Translations under genes and position numbers: made by a program
Shown: piece by piece, positions 33,158-40,458 of the stretch
How positions within the stretch are numbered: position 1 is the first letter of the stretch
Layout of the letters: the number at the start of each line of letters is the position of its first letter
Notes under the pieces: generated by a model
Seen by the model: the letters and a program-made list of their open reading frames with translations, nothing else
What the model was told of the DNA's origin: nothing
The model's database searches: none
Source: Defluviitaleaceae bacterium
Lineage (GTDB): Bacteria; Bacillota; Clostridia; Lachnospirales; WQUN01
Length of the DNA stretch: 42,849 nucleotides
Reading direction: 5' to 3'
NCBI GenBank assembly: GCA_009781755.1
Contig: WQVD01000025.1
Location: 1 to 42,849 of the forward strand

Positions 33158-33673
33158 TTATTGGGGTTCATATATATTGCGTGGTGCCGGTTGGTTGATG
33201 GGCCATATAAAAGCGCGTCCGCCGCTGACGGTAACGGTTGTATCCTGCCGGACGGCGCTGATGCGCCCGCCTTGCCGCAATCGGACACGAAACGCATGTG
33301 ACGGTGTGCCGCGCGGATGAAACCAAATCCGGTTGATGCCCGTCGTAATGTAATCGAAGTACACGCCGGACGGTAGATGCACAACACGCAAATCACGTGT
33401 ATTGGCGTTGGCTGTGGGCGGGGTGTTCACGTCCGTAAAATAAACGATGCGGTAGCGGCCGGTTGCACGTTCAAAGTGGATGCCAATGGGGCGGCCTTCG
33501 CGTATGGCGCGTTGCTGCGCGTAGCGGATATCGGCCTGTAATTGCAATGACGTGTTGTACAAGGTGCGATTGCCAACTTGGCGTAGTACAGGCACGGCCA
33601 CTGCGGCCAGTACCACCACGATACCCATGGCAACGGCCAATTCCAATAAAGTGAATCCGCGTGTGCTTTTCAA
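33158..33673 (-). CDS. Type IV prepilin-like protein (GspH/FimT type)
   Basis: This 171-residue protein has a type IV prepilin leader, STRG|FTLLELAVAMGIVVVLAAVAV, with cleavage after Gly, a +1 Phe and Glu at +5. The best start is TTG 33673 (leader of 6 residues), whose TTGA overlaps the stop of the yqeG gene. A GTG at 33703 is the alternative and gives a longer leader with a poor site. The C-terminal half is beta-rich, as in GspH/FimT minor pilins. No peptidase, ATPase or other pilus core genes are in the window. Confidence 0.85.
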   Translation of the reverse strand: MKSTRGFTLLELAVAMGIVVVLAAVAVPVLRQVGNRTLYNTSLQLQADIRYAQQRAIREGRPIGIHFERATGRYRIVYFTDVNTPPTANANTRDLRVVHLPSGVYFDYITTGINRIWFHPRGTPSHAFRVRLRQGGRISAVRQDTTVTVSGGRAFIWPINQPAPRNIYEPQ

Positions 33674-34158
33674 GGGGTTTTGAAATAACGGCGTAGGAAC
33701 CACCCTTCGAAAATGCGCTTAAACCGCACAAAGAAGAAATCCTTCTCCGTTAGTGGCTTGACCAAAACGGTCATAATTCGCGCATTTTTGCCCGCCCAAA
33801 TGTCGGCAAAAAGCTGGTCGCCGATGATGGCGGTATCTGCGGGCTGCGTACCCATGCGCGTCATGGCGCGGCGCACGCCGCCGGTCAACGGCTTAAGTGC
33901 GTTGGCGATACCGTCCAAGCCCAAGTGATCAAATTGCGCCAACCGCTTGCGGGTGTTGTTGGTCAACAGGCAAATGCGAAAGCCCATTTTTTGCAAGCGC
34001 TTGAGCATGGCGGTGATTTTGGCAGGGGTTTGGGGGCGGTCAAAGTGCGCTAGCGTATTGTCTATGTCGAATATCAAACCGCGTATATTTTGCTGCCACA
34101 GGGTTTCATAAGGGATGTCAAGAACCGAATCTACATAATAATCGGGGGCTAGGGTCAT
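33670..34158 (-). CDS. yqeG: YqeG-family HAD phosphatase
   Basis: This 162-residue HAD IIIA hydrolase has motif I FDIDNTL (the two Asp residues), motif II LLTNN, and motif IV IIGDQLFADIWAGK with a Lys between as motif III. YqeG relatives dephosphorylate phosphatidylglycerophosphate or small phosphates. The start follows AAAGGA. It is coupled to the prepilin gene by a 4-nt overlap. Length is family-normal. Confidence 0.9.
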   Translation of the reverse strand: MTLAPDYYVDSVLDIPYETLWQQNIRGLIFDIDNTLAHFDRPQTPAKITAMLKRLQKMGFRICLLTNNTRKRLAQFDHLGLDGIANALKPLTGGVRRAMTRMGTQPADTAIIGDQLFADIWAGKNARIMTVLVKPLTEKDFFFVRFKRIFEGWFLRRYFKTP

Positions 34159-34184
34159 AGGGTTGTCCTTTCAGCGGAACGTAA

Positions 34185-34697
34185 TCAATAGGTAATACGC
34201 GTAGAATTTATCATTCGCAGGGAGTTTCCGTCAAGTGTGGGCACGATATCGGCCTGTACGGCTACAGGGAATTGTGCCGCGTCTGTTCTGTTTACTACTG
34301 AGCGTACATGCCATCTCGCTTCGTATGGGTTTACAAGCGGGGCGTAGGTCACCGTTGTCTTCCCGTTAAATGATTCGCTCAATACCGTGACTTGCCACGA
34401 CCGGTACACCACGCCGGGGGTGGTGGGTTGCCACGAGGGCATCGCTTCTATATTAATAGTCGGCGGGTTTGTTGTGCTCGCAGCGAAAAATTCACGCATA
34501 TCAAAAAGGGCTTGTTCGTTACCGGCCACAGCCAGCGCGTACAAACCCGAAAATCCGATATAATACATAGACGACCGCCGCGACGCGGCCGTTAGAGTCA
34601 ACACCACACCCGCCAATAACGTAATCATCAACACCGCTACGATGACAAATAAATATGCGTTGCCGCGGCGGTTGCGTAAAATACGCGATGCCGTCAT
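34185..34697 (-). CDS. Pilin-accessory-like membrane protein (PilX type)
   Basis: This 170-residue protein starts with a basic segment RILRNRRGNA. One membrane helix (about 14-39) follows, then a mixed extracellular part. This layout (short Arg-rich N-terminus, RRGNAYLFVIVAVLMI, then beta-rich domain) resembles PilX-like accessory proteins of Gram-positive type IV pilus clusters. The ATG overlaps the LemA-like stop (ATGA). No prepilin cleavage motif with Glu5 is present. The function is inferred mainly from context. Confidence 0.55.
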   Translation of the reverse strand: MTASRILRNRRGNAYLFVIVAVLMITLLAGVVLTLTAASRRSSMYYIGFSGLYALAVAGNEQALFDMREFFAASTTNPPTINIEAMPSWQPTTPGVVYRSWQVTVLSESFNGKTTVTYAPLVNPYEARWHVRSVVNRTDAAQFPVAVQADIVPTLDGNSLRMINSTRITY

Positions 34698-34954
34698 GGC
34701 AAATGTAATATCGCTTTCATGACATTTCCAGGGAAGCGGGATACGGACATATCATAATCCGCTTGTGCGGCTTCGTATTCTTGCTCGGCAGCAATTTTAT
34801 CTGCCTCGATTGCTTCCGATGCTTCCATTTCATCCAACAATTCCAAGGCGGCATCTATGCGCCAGCGTTTTTTCATGACGCGGTGGTGCAGTACCAAGCC
34901 CGTTACACACAGCGCGAAAACCACCAGCGACGCCCCGCCAAAAAGGGTAATCAT
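34694..34954 (-). CDS. Small membrane protein with a LemA-like C-terminus
   Basis: This 86-residue protein has one N-terminal membrane helix (4-24), a helical, Glu/Ala-rich middle and the end AQADYDMSVSRFPGNVMKAIL. That end resembles the YNxxVxxFPxNxxA signature of LemA proteins. LemA is normally about 180 residues, so this is a short variant or remnant. It is coupled at both ends (ATGA from the methyltransferase, ATGA into the PilX-like gene). The first part of a longer open frame is antisense to the methyltransferase and was dropped. Confidence 0.6.
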   Translation of the reverse strand: MITLFGGASLVVFALCVTGLVLHHRVMKKRWRIDAALELLDEMEASEAIEADKIAAEQEYEAAQADYDMSVSRFPGNVMKAILHLP

Positions 34955-35760
34955 ATCGCTGCGCACGCGCCAATCATGGCGGCAATGTGCGCGGGTGTAG
35001 TGCCGCAGCAACCGCCCAAATGCGTTGCGCCACACTGCGCAATGCGGGCCATGACACCGGCAAAATCCGCGGGGGATACGTTGTACACGGTTTTGCCATC
35101 CACCATTTCGGGCAGGCCTGCGTTGGGTTGCACGAGGATGGGCAAGCGCGTGGCGCCGCACAGTTGGGGCAGCAATTCCAAATACGTGTCGGGCCCCAAG
35201 CCGCAATTCATGCCCAAAACATCCACGCCCCATGCTTCTAATGCTTCGGCCATTTTGGACAGGGGCGTGCCCATGGTTGTGCGCCCCCGCTTGTCGAATG
35301 TCATGGTGGCAAACACGGGCAACCCGGTGGCTTTTGCCGCGGTCACGGCGGCTTCCAACTCAATCATGCAATAAAAGGTTTCGATCAGGATCATATCTGC
35401 GCCGTGTTTTGCGCCCGCTTGTGCGGTTTGCGCAAACAAACCTTGCGCTTCATCGGGCGTCATATCGCCATAAGGTTCCAACATAACACCCAACGGCCCC
35501 ATGTCCAGTGCAACTTTGGCAGTACCGGCTGCGCGGGCATTTTTGATGGCGGCTTCAACCAAATCCGCCGCATTGGCATGTTTGTGCGTGTACGCGCCGA
35601 ATGTATTGGCCGTTAGCACCTGCGCGCCCGCATCCAAGTACTGGCGGTGGATTTCCGTTATTACCCGGCTGTGTGTCACGTTGAGCTGTACGGGGTCGTC
35701 CGCCAACCCCCGCCCGTGCAAAATCGTACCCATGCCGCCATCGAAGAACAATCGTTCCAC
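34951..35760 (-). CDS. Homocysteine S-methyltransferase family protein
   Basis: This 269-residue barrel starts at GTG 35760 (VERLFFDGGMGTIL) with an AAGG site; upstream codons run into the terminator hairpin. The Zn-binding Cys residues are present in GMNCGLG and GGCCGTTP. NVTHS and GAQVLTANTFGA match the MetH N-terminal domain or BHMT family. It transfers a methyl group to homocysteine. Stand-alone forms may use S-methylmethionine or feed a separate corrinoid protein. It is the first gene of the pilin-efp unit, an unrelated-looking partner. Confidence 0.88.
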   Translation of the reverse strand: MERLFFDGGMGTILHGRGLADDPVQLNVTHSRVITEIHRQYLDAGAQVLTANTFGAYTHKHANAADLVEAAIKNARAAGTAKVALDMGPLGVMLEPYGDMTPDEAQGLFAQTAQAGAKHGADMILIETFYCMIELEAAVTAAKATGLPVFATMTFDKRGRTTMGTPLSKMAEALEAWGVDVLGMNCGLGPDTYLELLPQLCGATRLPILVQPNAGLPEMVDGKTVYNVSPADFAGVMARIAQCGATHLGGCCGTTPAHIAAMIGACAAI

Positions 35761-35796
35761 CCGTATCGCCTTCTTCCTAGATATGTATGTACAAGC

Positions 35797-35837
35797 ATTA
35801 TAAATAAAAAACCCCGAGGGCTCAACTCGGGGTTTTT
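35797..35837 (-). promoter_or_regulatory. Terminator with embedded promoter, copy 1
   Basis: CCCCGAG and CTCGGGG (35812-35818, 35826-35832) pair around GGCTCAA with A and T tracts on both sides; it lies just after the stop at 35840 and terminates that gene. On the same strand, TTGAGC (loop, 35825-35820), 17 nt and TATAAT (35802-35797) make a promoter for the methyltransferase gene. A sibling element is at 38483-38519. Confidence 0.6.
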
Positions 35838-35839
35838 GT

Positions 35840-36217
35840 TCACTTGCAATAAGTGCGCATATATTTGAAGGTATTTTCCCACTGTTGCCATTCATTGGGC
35901 GATGATTGCATCATGCGCATGAATTCGGGTTTTTGCGGCGGGGCAAATAATAACGATGGAAAAGGTAATCGGTCAAAATATTTGCATATATTACAAGGCG
36001 GCGGCGGGCAAACATGCCGGTTAACAAATTTAGGGAAGCCATCGGGATAATCGACATGTGCTTCCAGTGCACCGTTTTCATTCTGCGTTACGGTAACAAT
36101 TGCGCGGTATTCACGGCTGTCTGTTTGCCAACTTACATCGGACGGCGTTAACTCCTTGACCGTGTACGCATATATACCGGGCGCAGTGAATGTCAGCGGC
36201 GGGAAGTTGATATTCAT
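35840..36217 (-). CDS. C-terminal piece of a Spy0128-type domain protein (split gene)
   Basis: The 125-residue frame begins at an ATG that overlaps the stop of the preceding ORF (ATGA). Its first 70 residues (INFPPLTFTAPGIYAYTVKELTPS, then YPDGFPKFVN) complete a Spy0128/FctA-like beta domain whose first half lies in the upstream ORF. It therefore looks like the distal end of one larger protein, separated by a -1 frame change. The tail has a Cys/Pro cluster (CPPPPCNICKYFDR) and no anchor signal. Confidence 0.7.
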   Translation of the reverse strand: MNINFPPLTFTAPGIYAYTVKELTPSDVSWQTDSREYRAIVTVTQNENGALEAHVDYPDGFPKFVNRHVCPPPPCNICKYFDRLPFPSLLFAPPQKPEFMRMMQSSPNEWQQWENTFKYMRTYCK

Positions 36218-38412
36218 GCGTCAGCCAACACCGTTTCACCGGCGGCGGCGTTGGTGGTGGTTGCAATTAAAGTTTCTCCATGAAAGAGGCCAAATTCAAA
36301 ACGACCTGCGGGAAGCGGTGCACCAATGGCAATTTTGCATCCGCTAATGATGATACGTGTAGGCTCGACGCGGTAAATGTTGGTGAAGGACGGGAAACCA
36401 TCGTGGTATTCAATGGTGGCAACCAGGTTTCCGTGGCCGTCATCTACTACGGTTACGGTTAAGCGGATGACTTTGTCGTCCGTGGTCCAACCATCGCCCG
36501 ATGGCGTTAATTCGCGTAGCGTGTATTCATATACGCCCGGTTCGTCATAAGTCAAATCGGGAAATTGGAACGCGCCGCATTGTGCGCTATGGTGCTTGTT
36601 AACAAAAACGGGCACGCCGTCGGGGTACGTTACCGCTACAACCAGCTCTTCGTTGACGCTGGTGACTTCAATGACGATGGGCCATTCGCGCGGGTCGGTA
36701 TCCCATTCTGGGGGGGCGTCAATTTCCTTGACGGTGTAGTGGAACAAACCTGTGGTACTAAAATGCAGCGCGTCAAAGCGGATTAAGCCATTTGCCGTGT
36801 TGTGGGCGGTATACAACGGCACCGGGTTGCCCTGTTCGAAGATACCAAATTCAAATTCGCCGCCTTCCAACGGTGCGCCGATGGCGATTTTGCTCATTAA
36901 TAACATAACATTCACATCTCCTTCGATGATTTGTAATAACACTTCATTAGATACCACGTCGTGTATGCCGGGTATGCCCCCTTCAACGGGGGTGTATTCG
37001 TAATGAATTTCGGCTTGGTTGACGACGGGTGCGTCTTGTGCGGCCATAGCCAAAGCCTTAAAACGCACTACCACTTCCTCCTCGCCTATAATATCCGGCA
37101 AGGGGAAACCAAGTTCTGGGTCAGCCAATGGTTCTTGCAAGTCATTGACAATTACGGAACCGGGCACAAATGCCAACCCCTGCGGCAATTTGTCAATAAA
37201 ATTAATGCTCGTCAGCGGCAATGTGCACCTGTTGCGCAACACCACGGTGTAGACAACTGTATCGCCCACAAAAACCACCGATTGGCTGATGCTTTTGACC
37301 GGGATAAACTCGGGCACGGTGATTTCATTGAGCGAAATGTCGTCAATGGCATAATCATTGCCCCAAGCGGCCTCGCCTTCGCTCAAAAATTTGATTGTGA
37401 GTCTTGTGTTGTTTTGCGCATTGATGACCGTACCAATTTGCCGCCATTCGGGTACGACGGTGTTTACGGGGATGAGGATACCCAGCGTTGCGCTGTAAAT
37501 CACTTCTCCCGTTTCGTCCAAAACTTTTACACCCAGTTTGGGGTCTGCCCAACCCGCCGCTTTAAACAAGTCGACAATCCATGCGCTAAACAAATAGTGC
37601 GTATGCGGCGTTACGGTGACTTCTTCGCTAAAAAACACGGAACCGGGGGTGTCGCCGTTGACGACCATCATGCGCCCCGTTTCGTTGCCTGTGGTGCGGT
37701 CGGCAAGGCGCCACCAAGCACCAATACGATTACTATTGTCATCATTCAAAATATTTTGCACCGTGTATTCCCCGTCCTCTGGCGCATGGAACCAAGGCGG
37801 ATAGTCGGGAATATCCGACGGGTGAGATAACGGTTGTACATAAATAAAATCAGGCACATTATCGGGATAAGGCTCATAGGGTACACCCGTATCGGTTGCC
37901 GTACCCGCCGGGAAAGTACCCATCGTGCCCATGTCCGCGTCAATCAGCAAATTGATCGGGCACACCACCGCGCAATTATCCATAATCGTTTCGATGGGTA
38001 TATAACGCACCGGGCCGTTCAATATAGTTTGTCCATTTATATGATCCGTGCCTACGGTAATGAACAAGGTGTTTGGGGTCACGCAATCCAAATGCGTAGC
38101 CCCGACGACGGGTGGGTTAGGCGCATAACTTATGGGCGGTACGACTGCATCGGGCACCGCACCGGGAACCGCGCCATCAAAATTGCCTGGCGATGCAATG
38201 GCCGGTTCGCCATACGCTTCAACAATACGATAATCACCCGGCGGTACATTGTGAAAGGCATATTCGCCCGCATGATCCGTAAAAACAGCCAGCCGTGCAT
38301 AAGGCGCAGCCCTGTTTTGCAATACCATAGGCACGTTGGGTATCCCTTGCAAACCCTGCGCAACGCCTGTCCTTTGCCTGTCAAAGTACAAGCGCCCCGT
38401 AATATTTATCAT
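36214..38412 (-). CDS. SdrD_B/DUF11/Spy0128 structural protein without signal peptide
   Basis: This 732-residue protein starts at ATG 38412 (MINITGRL), with AAGGAGG 7 nt upstream. The layout is: an SdrD B-like domain (about 1-60, DHAGEYAFHNVPPGDYRI), a jelly-roll region (about 190-370, ending DYAIDDISL), a DUF11 repeat (about 375-480, GDTVVYTVVLRN, LPQGLAFVPGSV), then Spy0128-like domains from about 495 (KIAIGAPLEGGEFEFG, YPDGVPVFVNK). The last domain is cut by a stop and resumes in the -1 frame at 36217. There is no signal peptide or sorting signal. That fits a mother-cell-made spore surface protein, and a sigma-K-like site lies upstream, but this is inference. Confidence 0.78.
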   Translation of the reverse strand: MINITGRLYFDRQRTGVAQGLQGIPNVPMVLQNRAAPYARLAVFTDHAGEYAFHNVPPGDYRIVEAYGEPAIASPGNFDGAVPGAVPDAVVPPISYAPNPPVVGATHLDCVTPNTLFITVGTDHINGQTILNGPVRYIPIETIMDNCAVVCPINLLIDADMGTMGTFPAGTATDTGVPYEPYPDNVPDFIYVQPLSHPSDIPDYPPWFHAPEDGEYTVQNILNDDNSNRIGAWWRLADRTTGNETGRMMVVNGDTPGSVFFSEEVTVTPHTHYLFSAWIVDLFKAAGWADPKLGVKVLDETGEVIYSATLGILIPVNTVVPEWRQIGTVINAQNNTRLTIKFLSEGEAAWGNDYAIDDISLNEITVPEFIPVKSISQSVVFVGDTVVYTVVLRNRCTLPLTSINFIDKLPQGLAFVPGSVIVNDLQEPLADPELGFPLPDIIGEEEVVVRFKALAMAAQDAPVVNQAEIHYEYTPVEGGIPGIHDVVSNEVLLQIIEGDVNVMLLMSKIAIGAPLEGGEFEFGIFEQGNPVPLYTAHNTANGLIRFDALHFSTTGLFHYTVKEIDAPPEWDTDPREWPIVIEVTSVNEELVVAVTYPDGVPVFVNKHHSAQCGAFQFPDLTYDEPGVYEYTLRELTPSGDGWTTDDKVIRLTVTVVDDGHGNLVATIEYHDGFPSFTNIYRVEPTRIIISGCKIAIGAPLPAGRFEFGLFHGETLIATTTNAAAGETVLADA

Positions 38413-38453
38413 AATCATTCCTCCTTAAGTTGGTAACGATATCTTCTTATGAA

Positions 38454-38480
38454 CAATATATGCTTGGGCAATTTTTTGGT
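38454..38480 (-). promoter_or_regulatory. Possible sigma-K-like promoter
   Basis: The minus strand has AC (38480-38479), 16 nt and CATATATTG (38462-38454), one mismatch from CATANNNTA. It lies 42 nt before the DUF11 protein start. It is weak by itself. Confidence 0.3.
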
Positions 38481-38482
38481 GC

Positions 38483-38519
38483 TGTATAAATAAAAAAACC
38501 TCGAGGGCTCAACTCGAGG
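38483..38519 (-). promoter_or_regulatory. Terminator with embedded promoter, copy 2
   Basis: CCTCGAG and CTCGAGG (38499-38505, 38513-38519) pair around the same GGCTCAA loop as copy 1, with a T7 tract on the minus strand. It follows the XRE gene stop by about 9 nt. TTGAGC (38512-38507), 18 nt and TATACA (38488-38483) would be a weaker promoter. The stem differs from copy 1 by a compensating C-G to T-A pair. Confidence 0.55.
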
Positions 38520-38527
38520 CGCGGGCG

Positions 38528-38722
38528 TTATTTCTCCTTCAATAAATAATCCAGACTACAACCATCAAACAGTGCGGACAGTGCGCGCAGCCCCTTGGCG
38601 GGGATGGCGCGCCTACGGTGGATCCAATCGTTGAGCTCGTCGGTGGGAATCGACAGGGCCCGGGCCATCTCGGCCTTGCTCATGTAGCGGCGCAACCGCT
38701 CTACCTCGATGTTCATAAACAT
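38528..38722 (-). CDS. Small XRE-like HTH regulator
   Basis: This 64-residue HTH protein (EVERLRRYMSKAEMARALSI, then ELNDWIHRRRAIPAKGLRALS) ends LDYLLKEK. ATG 38722 is about 12 nt after AAGGAGG; a second ATG two codons on is possible. It lies between the AT-rich array and the DUF11 gene, with a terminator on each side. Its target is unknown. Confidence 0.68.
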   Translation of the reverse strand: MFMNIEVERLRRYMSKAEMARALSIPTDELNDWIHRRRAIPAKGLRALSALFDGCSLDYLLKEK

Positions 38723-38817
38723 TCGGTACGCAAACCTCCTTCTCGACCATATGTTCGACAGGCGTATTTTCCCACATCGGGCATATAGCGTCAAGGAGAA
38801 TATTGCCAAATAAATTG

Positions 38818-38842
38818 AAAAACCCCGCGCTGTGAGCGGGGG
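38818..38842 (-). terminator. Terminator at the end of the AT-rich array
   Basis: On the minus strand CCCCGC and GCGGGG pair around a 7-nt loop, followed by T5. The 5' side is a run of 12 C (plus-strand G, 38838-38849), so stem length may vary. The 90 bases between it and the first small paralog hold nothing else I can recognise. Confidence 0.6.
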
Positions 38843-38931
38843 GGGGGGGTATGTGATTAACTTGGGATTGTTGTTGATGAATACATTGTGGGGTTGTTAG
38901 CTTTATACAAAAAAATATTGAATCGAGTAAA

Positions 38932-39523
38932 TTACGGATAACGTTCAAAACATGCTGCGGTAAGTATCCATTTCGGCCAGCGCGATAAATAATTTCTCGT
39001 TCGTTATCTGTGAAAGACCACCATAACCAATTCATCGCCTCCCAATTAATAACAAAATCTTCTTTCGTTAATGGATAATTTACACCAAATCGTTCATACA
39101 AACGTTCCCAAGTTGCATTTTCCCGAACCCATATCCCACCCCGTTCAAAAGGACCAGTGCGCGCCAAAGCCCAATGATAACCTTCAATAAGGCCTGGAAA
39201 CATATTTGGATTTGGCCAAGCAGCAATAACATGTGGAGGGTGACTTTCGGCTTCTTCTGCAGTCATAAAAATAATTACTTCTGTGAACGAAGGATCAAAA
39301 AAAGAAGTGTCTGGAATAATAATCGCTTGTACTCCTGCACCACCTCGATTTATTCGACGTTCACCTTCATAATAAAAAGATATCATAAAACCTAATTGTT
39401 GAAAGTAAGGGAAGTAACGTTGCGATATTATGCTTTGCGATTCTTCATTATTCGTTAATATACGCCATGTTATAATTAATAATATAATAAAAACAATTAC
39501 AATTACACTTTTTTTTTACGCAT
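38932..39523 (-). CDS. Small membrane-anchored paralog 1 (frameshifted)
   Basis: The start ATG 39523 (ATG-CGT) follows AAAGGAAG. An A9 tract (39517-39509) comes next and the zero frame stops after six codons (MRKKKV). One more A, or a -1 shift, gives MRKKKSVIVIVFIILLIITW, a membrane anchor, then an extracytoplasmic body (ERRINRGGAGVQAII, FFDPSFTEVIIFMTAEEAE, NYPLTKEDFV, WLWWSFTDNERE). The body is about 90 percent like paralog 3 by eye. Near the end a T5 run is T4 (38950-38947), so the normal VFERYP end is lost and the frame runs on into the XRE gene. The repaired length is 197 residues. Family not recognised. Confidence 0.6.
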
Positions 39524-39538
39524 CTTTATCTTCCTTTC

Positions 39539-39607
39539 TTATTGATAATGGGGTGAGTCATGCCCCGGCAACACTACATCGTCTTCGGTAACGACACTAT
39601 TCCATGA
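39539..39607 (-). pseudogene. Orphan C-terminal tail of the large array protein
   Basis: The 22 codons SWNSVVTEDDVVLPGHDSPHYQ and stop match the end of the large ORF at 41070 (DRVVTEHDIVLPG...LPGHDTPHYQ). The frame is closed by a stop just upstream. It shows that the duplicated unit was tail plus small gene. Confidence 0.7.
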
Positions 39608-39622
39608 TGTTATTTATATGGA

Positions 39623-40215
39623 TTATGGAAATCTTTCTATTACATCATCGGATAAATGCCCACGGAAGCTGGCTCTACGGATTATATTTTGCTCTTCATT
39701 ATGAAGTCTCCAAAACAATCGTCCAACTTCTTCCCAATTGTCAACAAAATCTCGTTTCGTTAATGGATATGATAAGCCAAAATCTTCAAAAGTTAAAACG
39801 TGCCTTCGTAAAGATGTTGTAAATCCATCATAACCCACAGCACGCCCCATAGCCCAATTGATCCCTTCAATAAAAACGTGAATATTCTCTTCATTTGGCC
39901 ATGCTGCAATCACATATTCAGGGTGCCCTTCTGCCTCTTCGGCATTCATAAAAAATATCAACTCTTTATAGGATGGGTCAAAAGAAGAAAATTCAGGTTG
40001 TGTCATCATTGAAATGGATCTACTGTTATTAGTGATTATTCGCTCTCCATCCAAGTAATAAGAGACTATAAAGTCCATTTGTTCAATGTAAATAAATGCA
40101 ACTTGTGATATCCTGTTAGAGGTTTCTTCTCTATTAACGGATACCCGCCATCCTATAATTAATACAACTATAAAAACAAGCAAAACAATTACAAATACAC
40201 TTTTTTTTTACGCAT
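39623..40215 (-). CDS. Small membrane-anchored paralog 2
   Basis: The start is ATG-CGT at 40215, behind GGAGGAA (an extra ATG lies at 40218). An A9 tract (40209-40201) follows; the zero frame stops as MRKKKVYL. In the -1 frame (or with A10) it reads MRKKKSVFVIVLLVFIVVL with a membrane anchor. The body is DFIVSYYLDGERIITNN, FFMNAEEAEGHPEYVIAAWP, YPLTKRDFVDNWEEVGRLFW and the end DDVIERFP. It is clearly related to paralogs 1 and 3 but more diverged. Repaired length is 197 residues. It may be an immunity-type protein, by context only. Confidence 0.65.
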
Positions 40216-40283
40216 CATTATCTTCCTCCGTTTATGTTTATAAAAAACATTTAACATTCTCTTCATTGTTTTTATTTCATTTC

Positions 40284-40439
40284 TTACATAACATCTGGTG
40301 TGTTATGTCCCGGAGCCGGTGGTACCCGCCACCAAGCCATGGAGCCGTGGGCTTCTTCGTGCAGGTTGTGCGCGACGATGTCATCTTTGCCGCGTAGGCC
40401 AAGGGGTACGGCCAGAGATTTGTGGCAAAGGCAAAACAC
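40284..40439 (-). pseudogene. Orphan C-terminal cassette related to the large array protein
   Basis: The 51-codon frame contains [25 protein letters not shown] and ends PGHNTPDVM. It resembles the QTIVIHEEGRDWHSMTW part and the PGHDTPHYQ tail of the large ORF. It is GC-rich while its surroundings are AT-rich, so it has another origin. GTG 40439 has no good site, so expression is doubtful. It follows paralog 3 by 20 nt. Confidence 0.55.
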
Positions 40440-40458
40440 TTAAATGAAACATAAAAAA

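Noticed and set aside
34955-35233. N-terminal extension of the LemA-like ORF
   Set aside because: It is antisense-type His/Arg-rich sequence within the methyltransferase gene. The ATG at 34954 overlaps that gene's stop and fits the operon pattern.
38838-38849. G12 run as a contingency locus
   Set aside because: It lies in the stem base of a terminator, outside any coding frame. Its variation could only alter termination, and its length may be a read error.
38613-39386. Paralog 1 read as a 257-residue protein reaching into the XRE gene
   Set aside because: The extension begins exactly where paralog 3 ends VFERYP and passes through a terminator. It is frameshift read-through.
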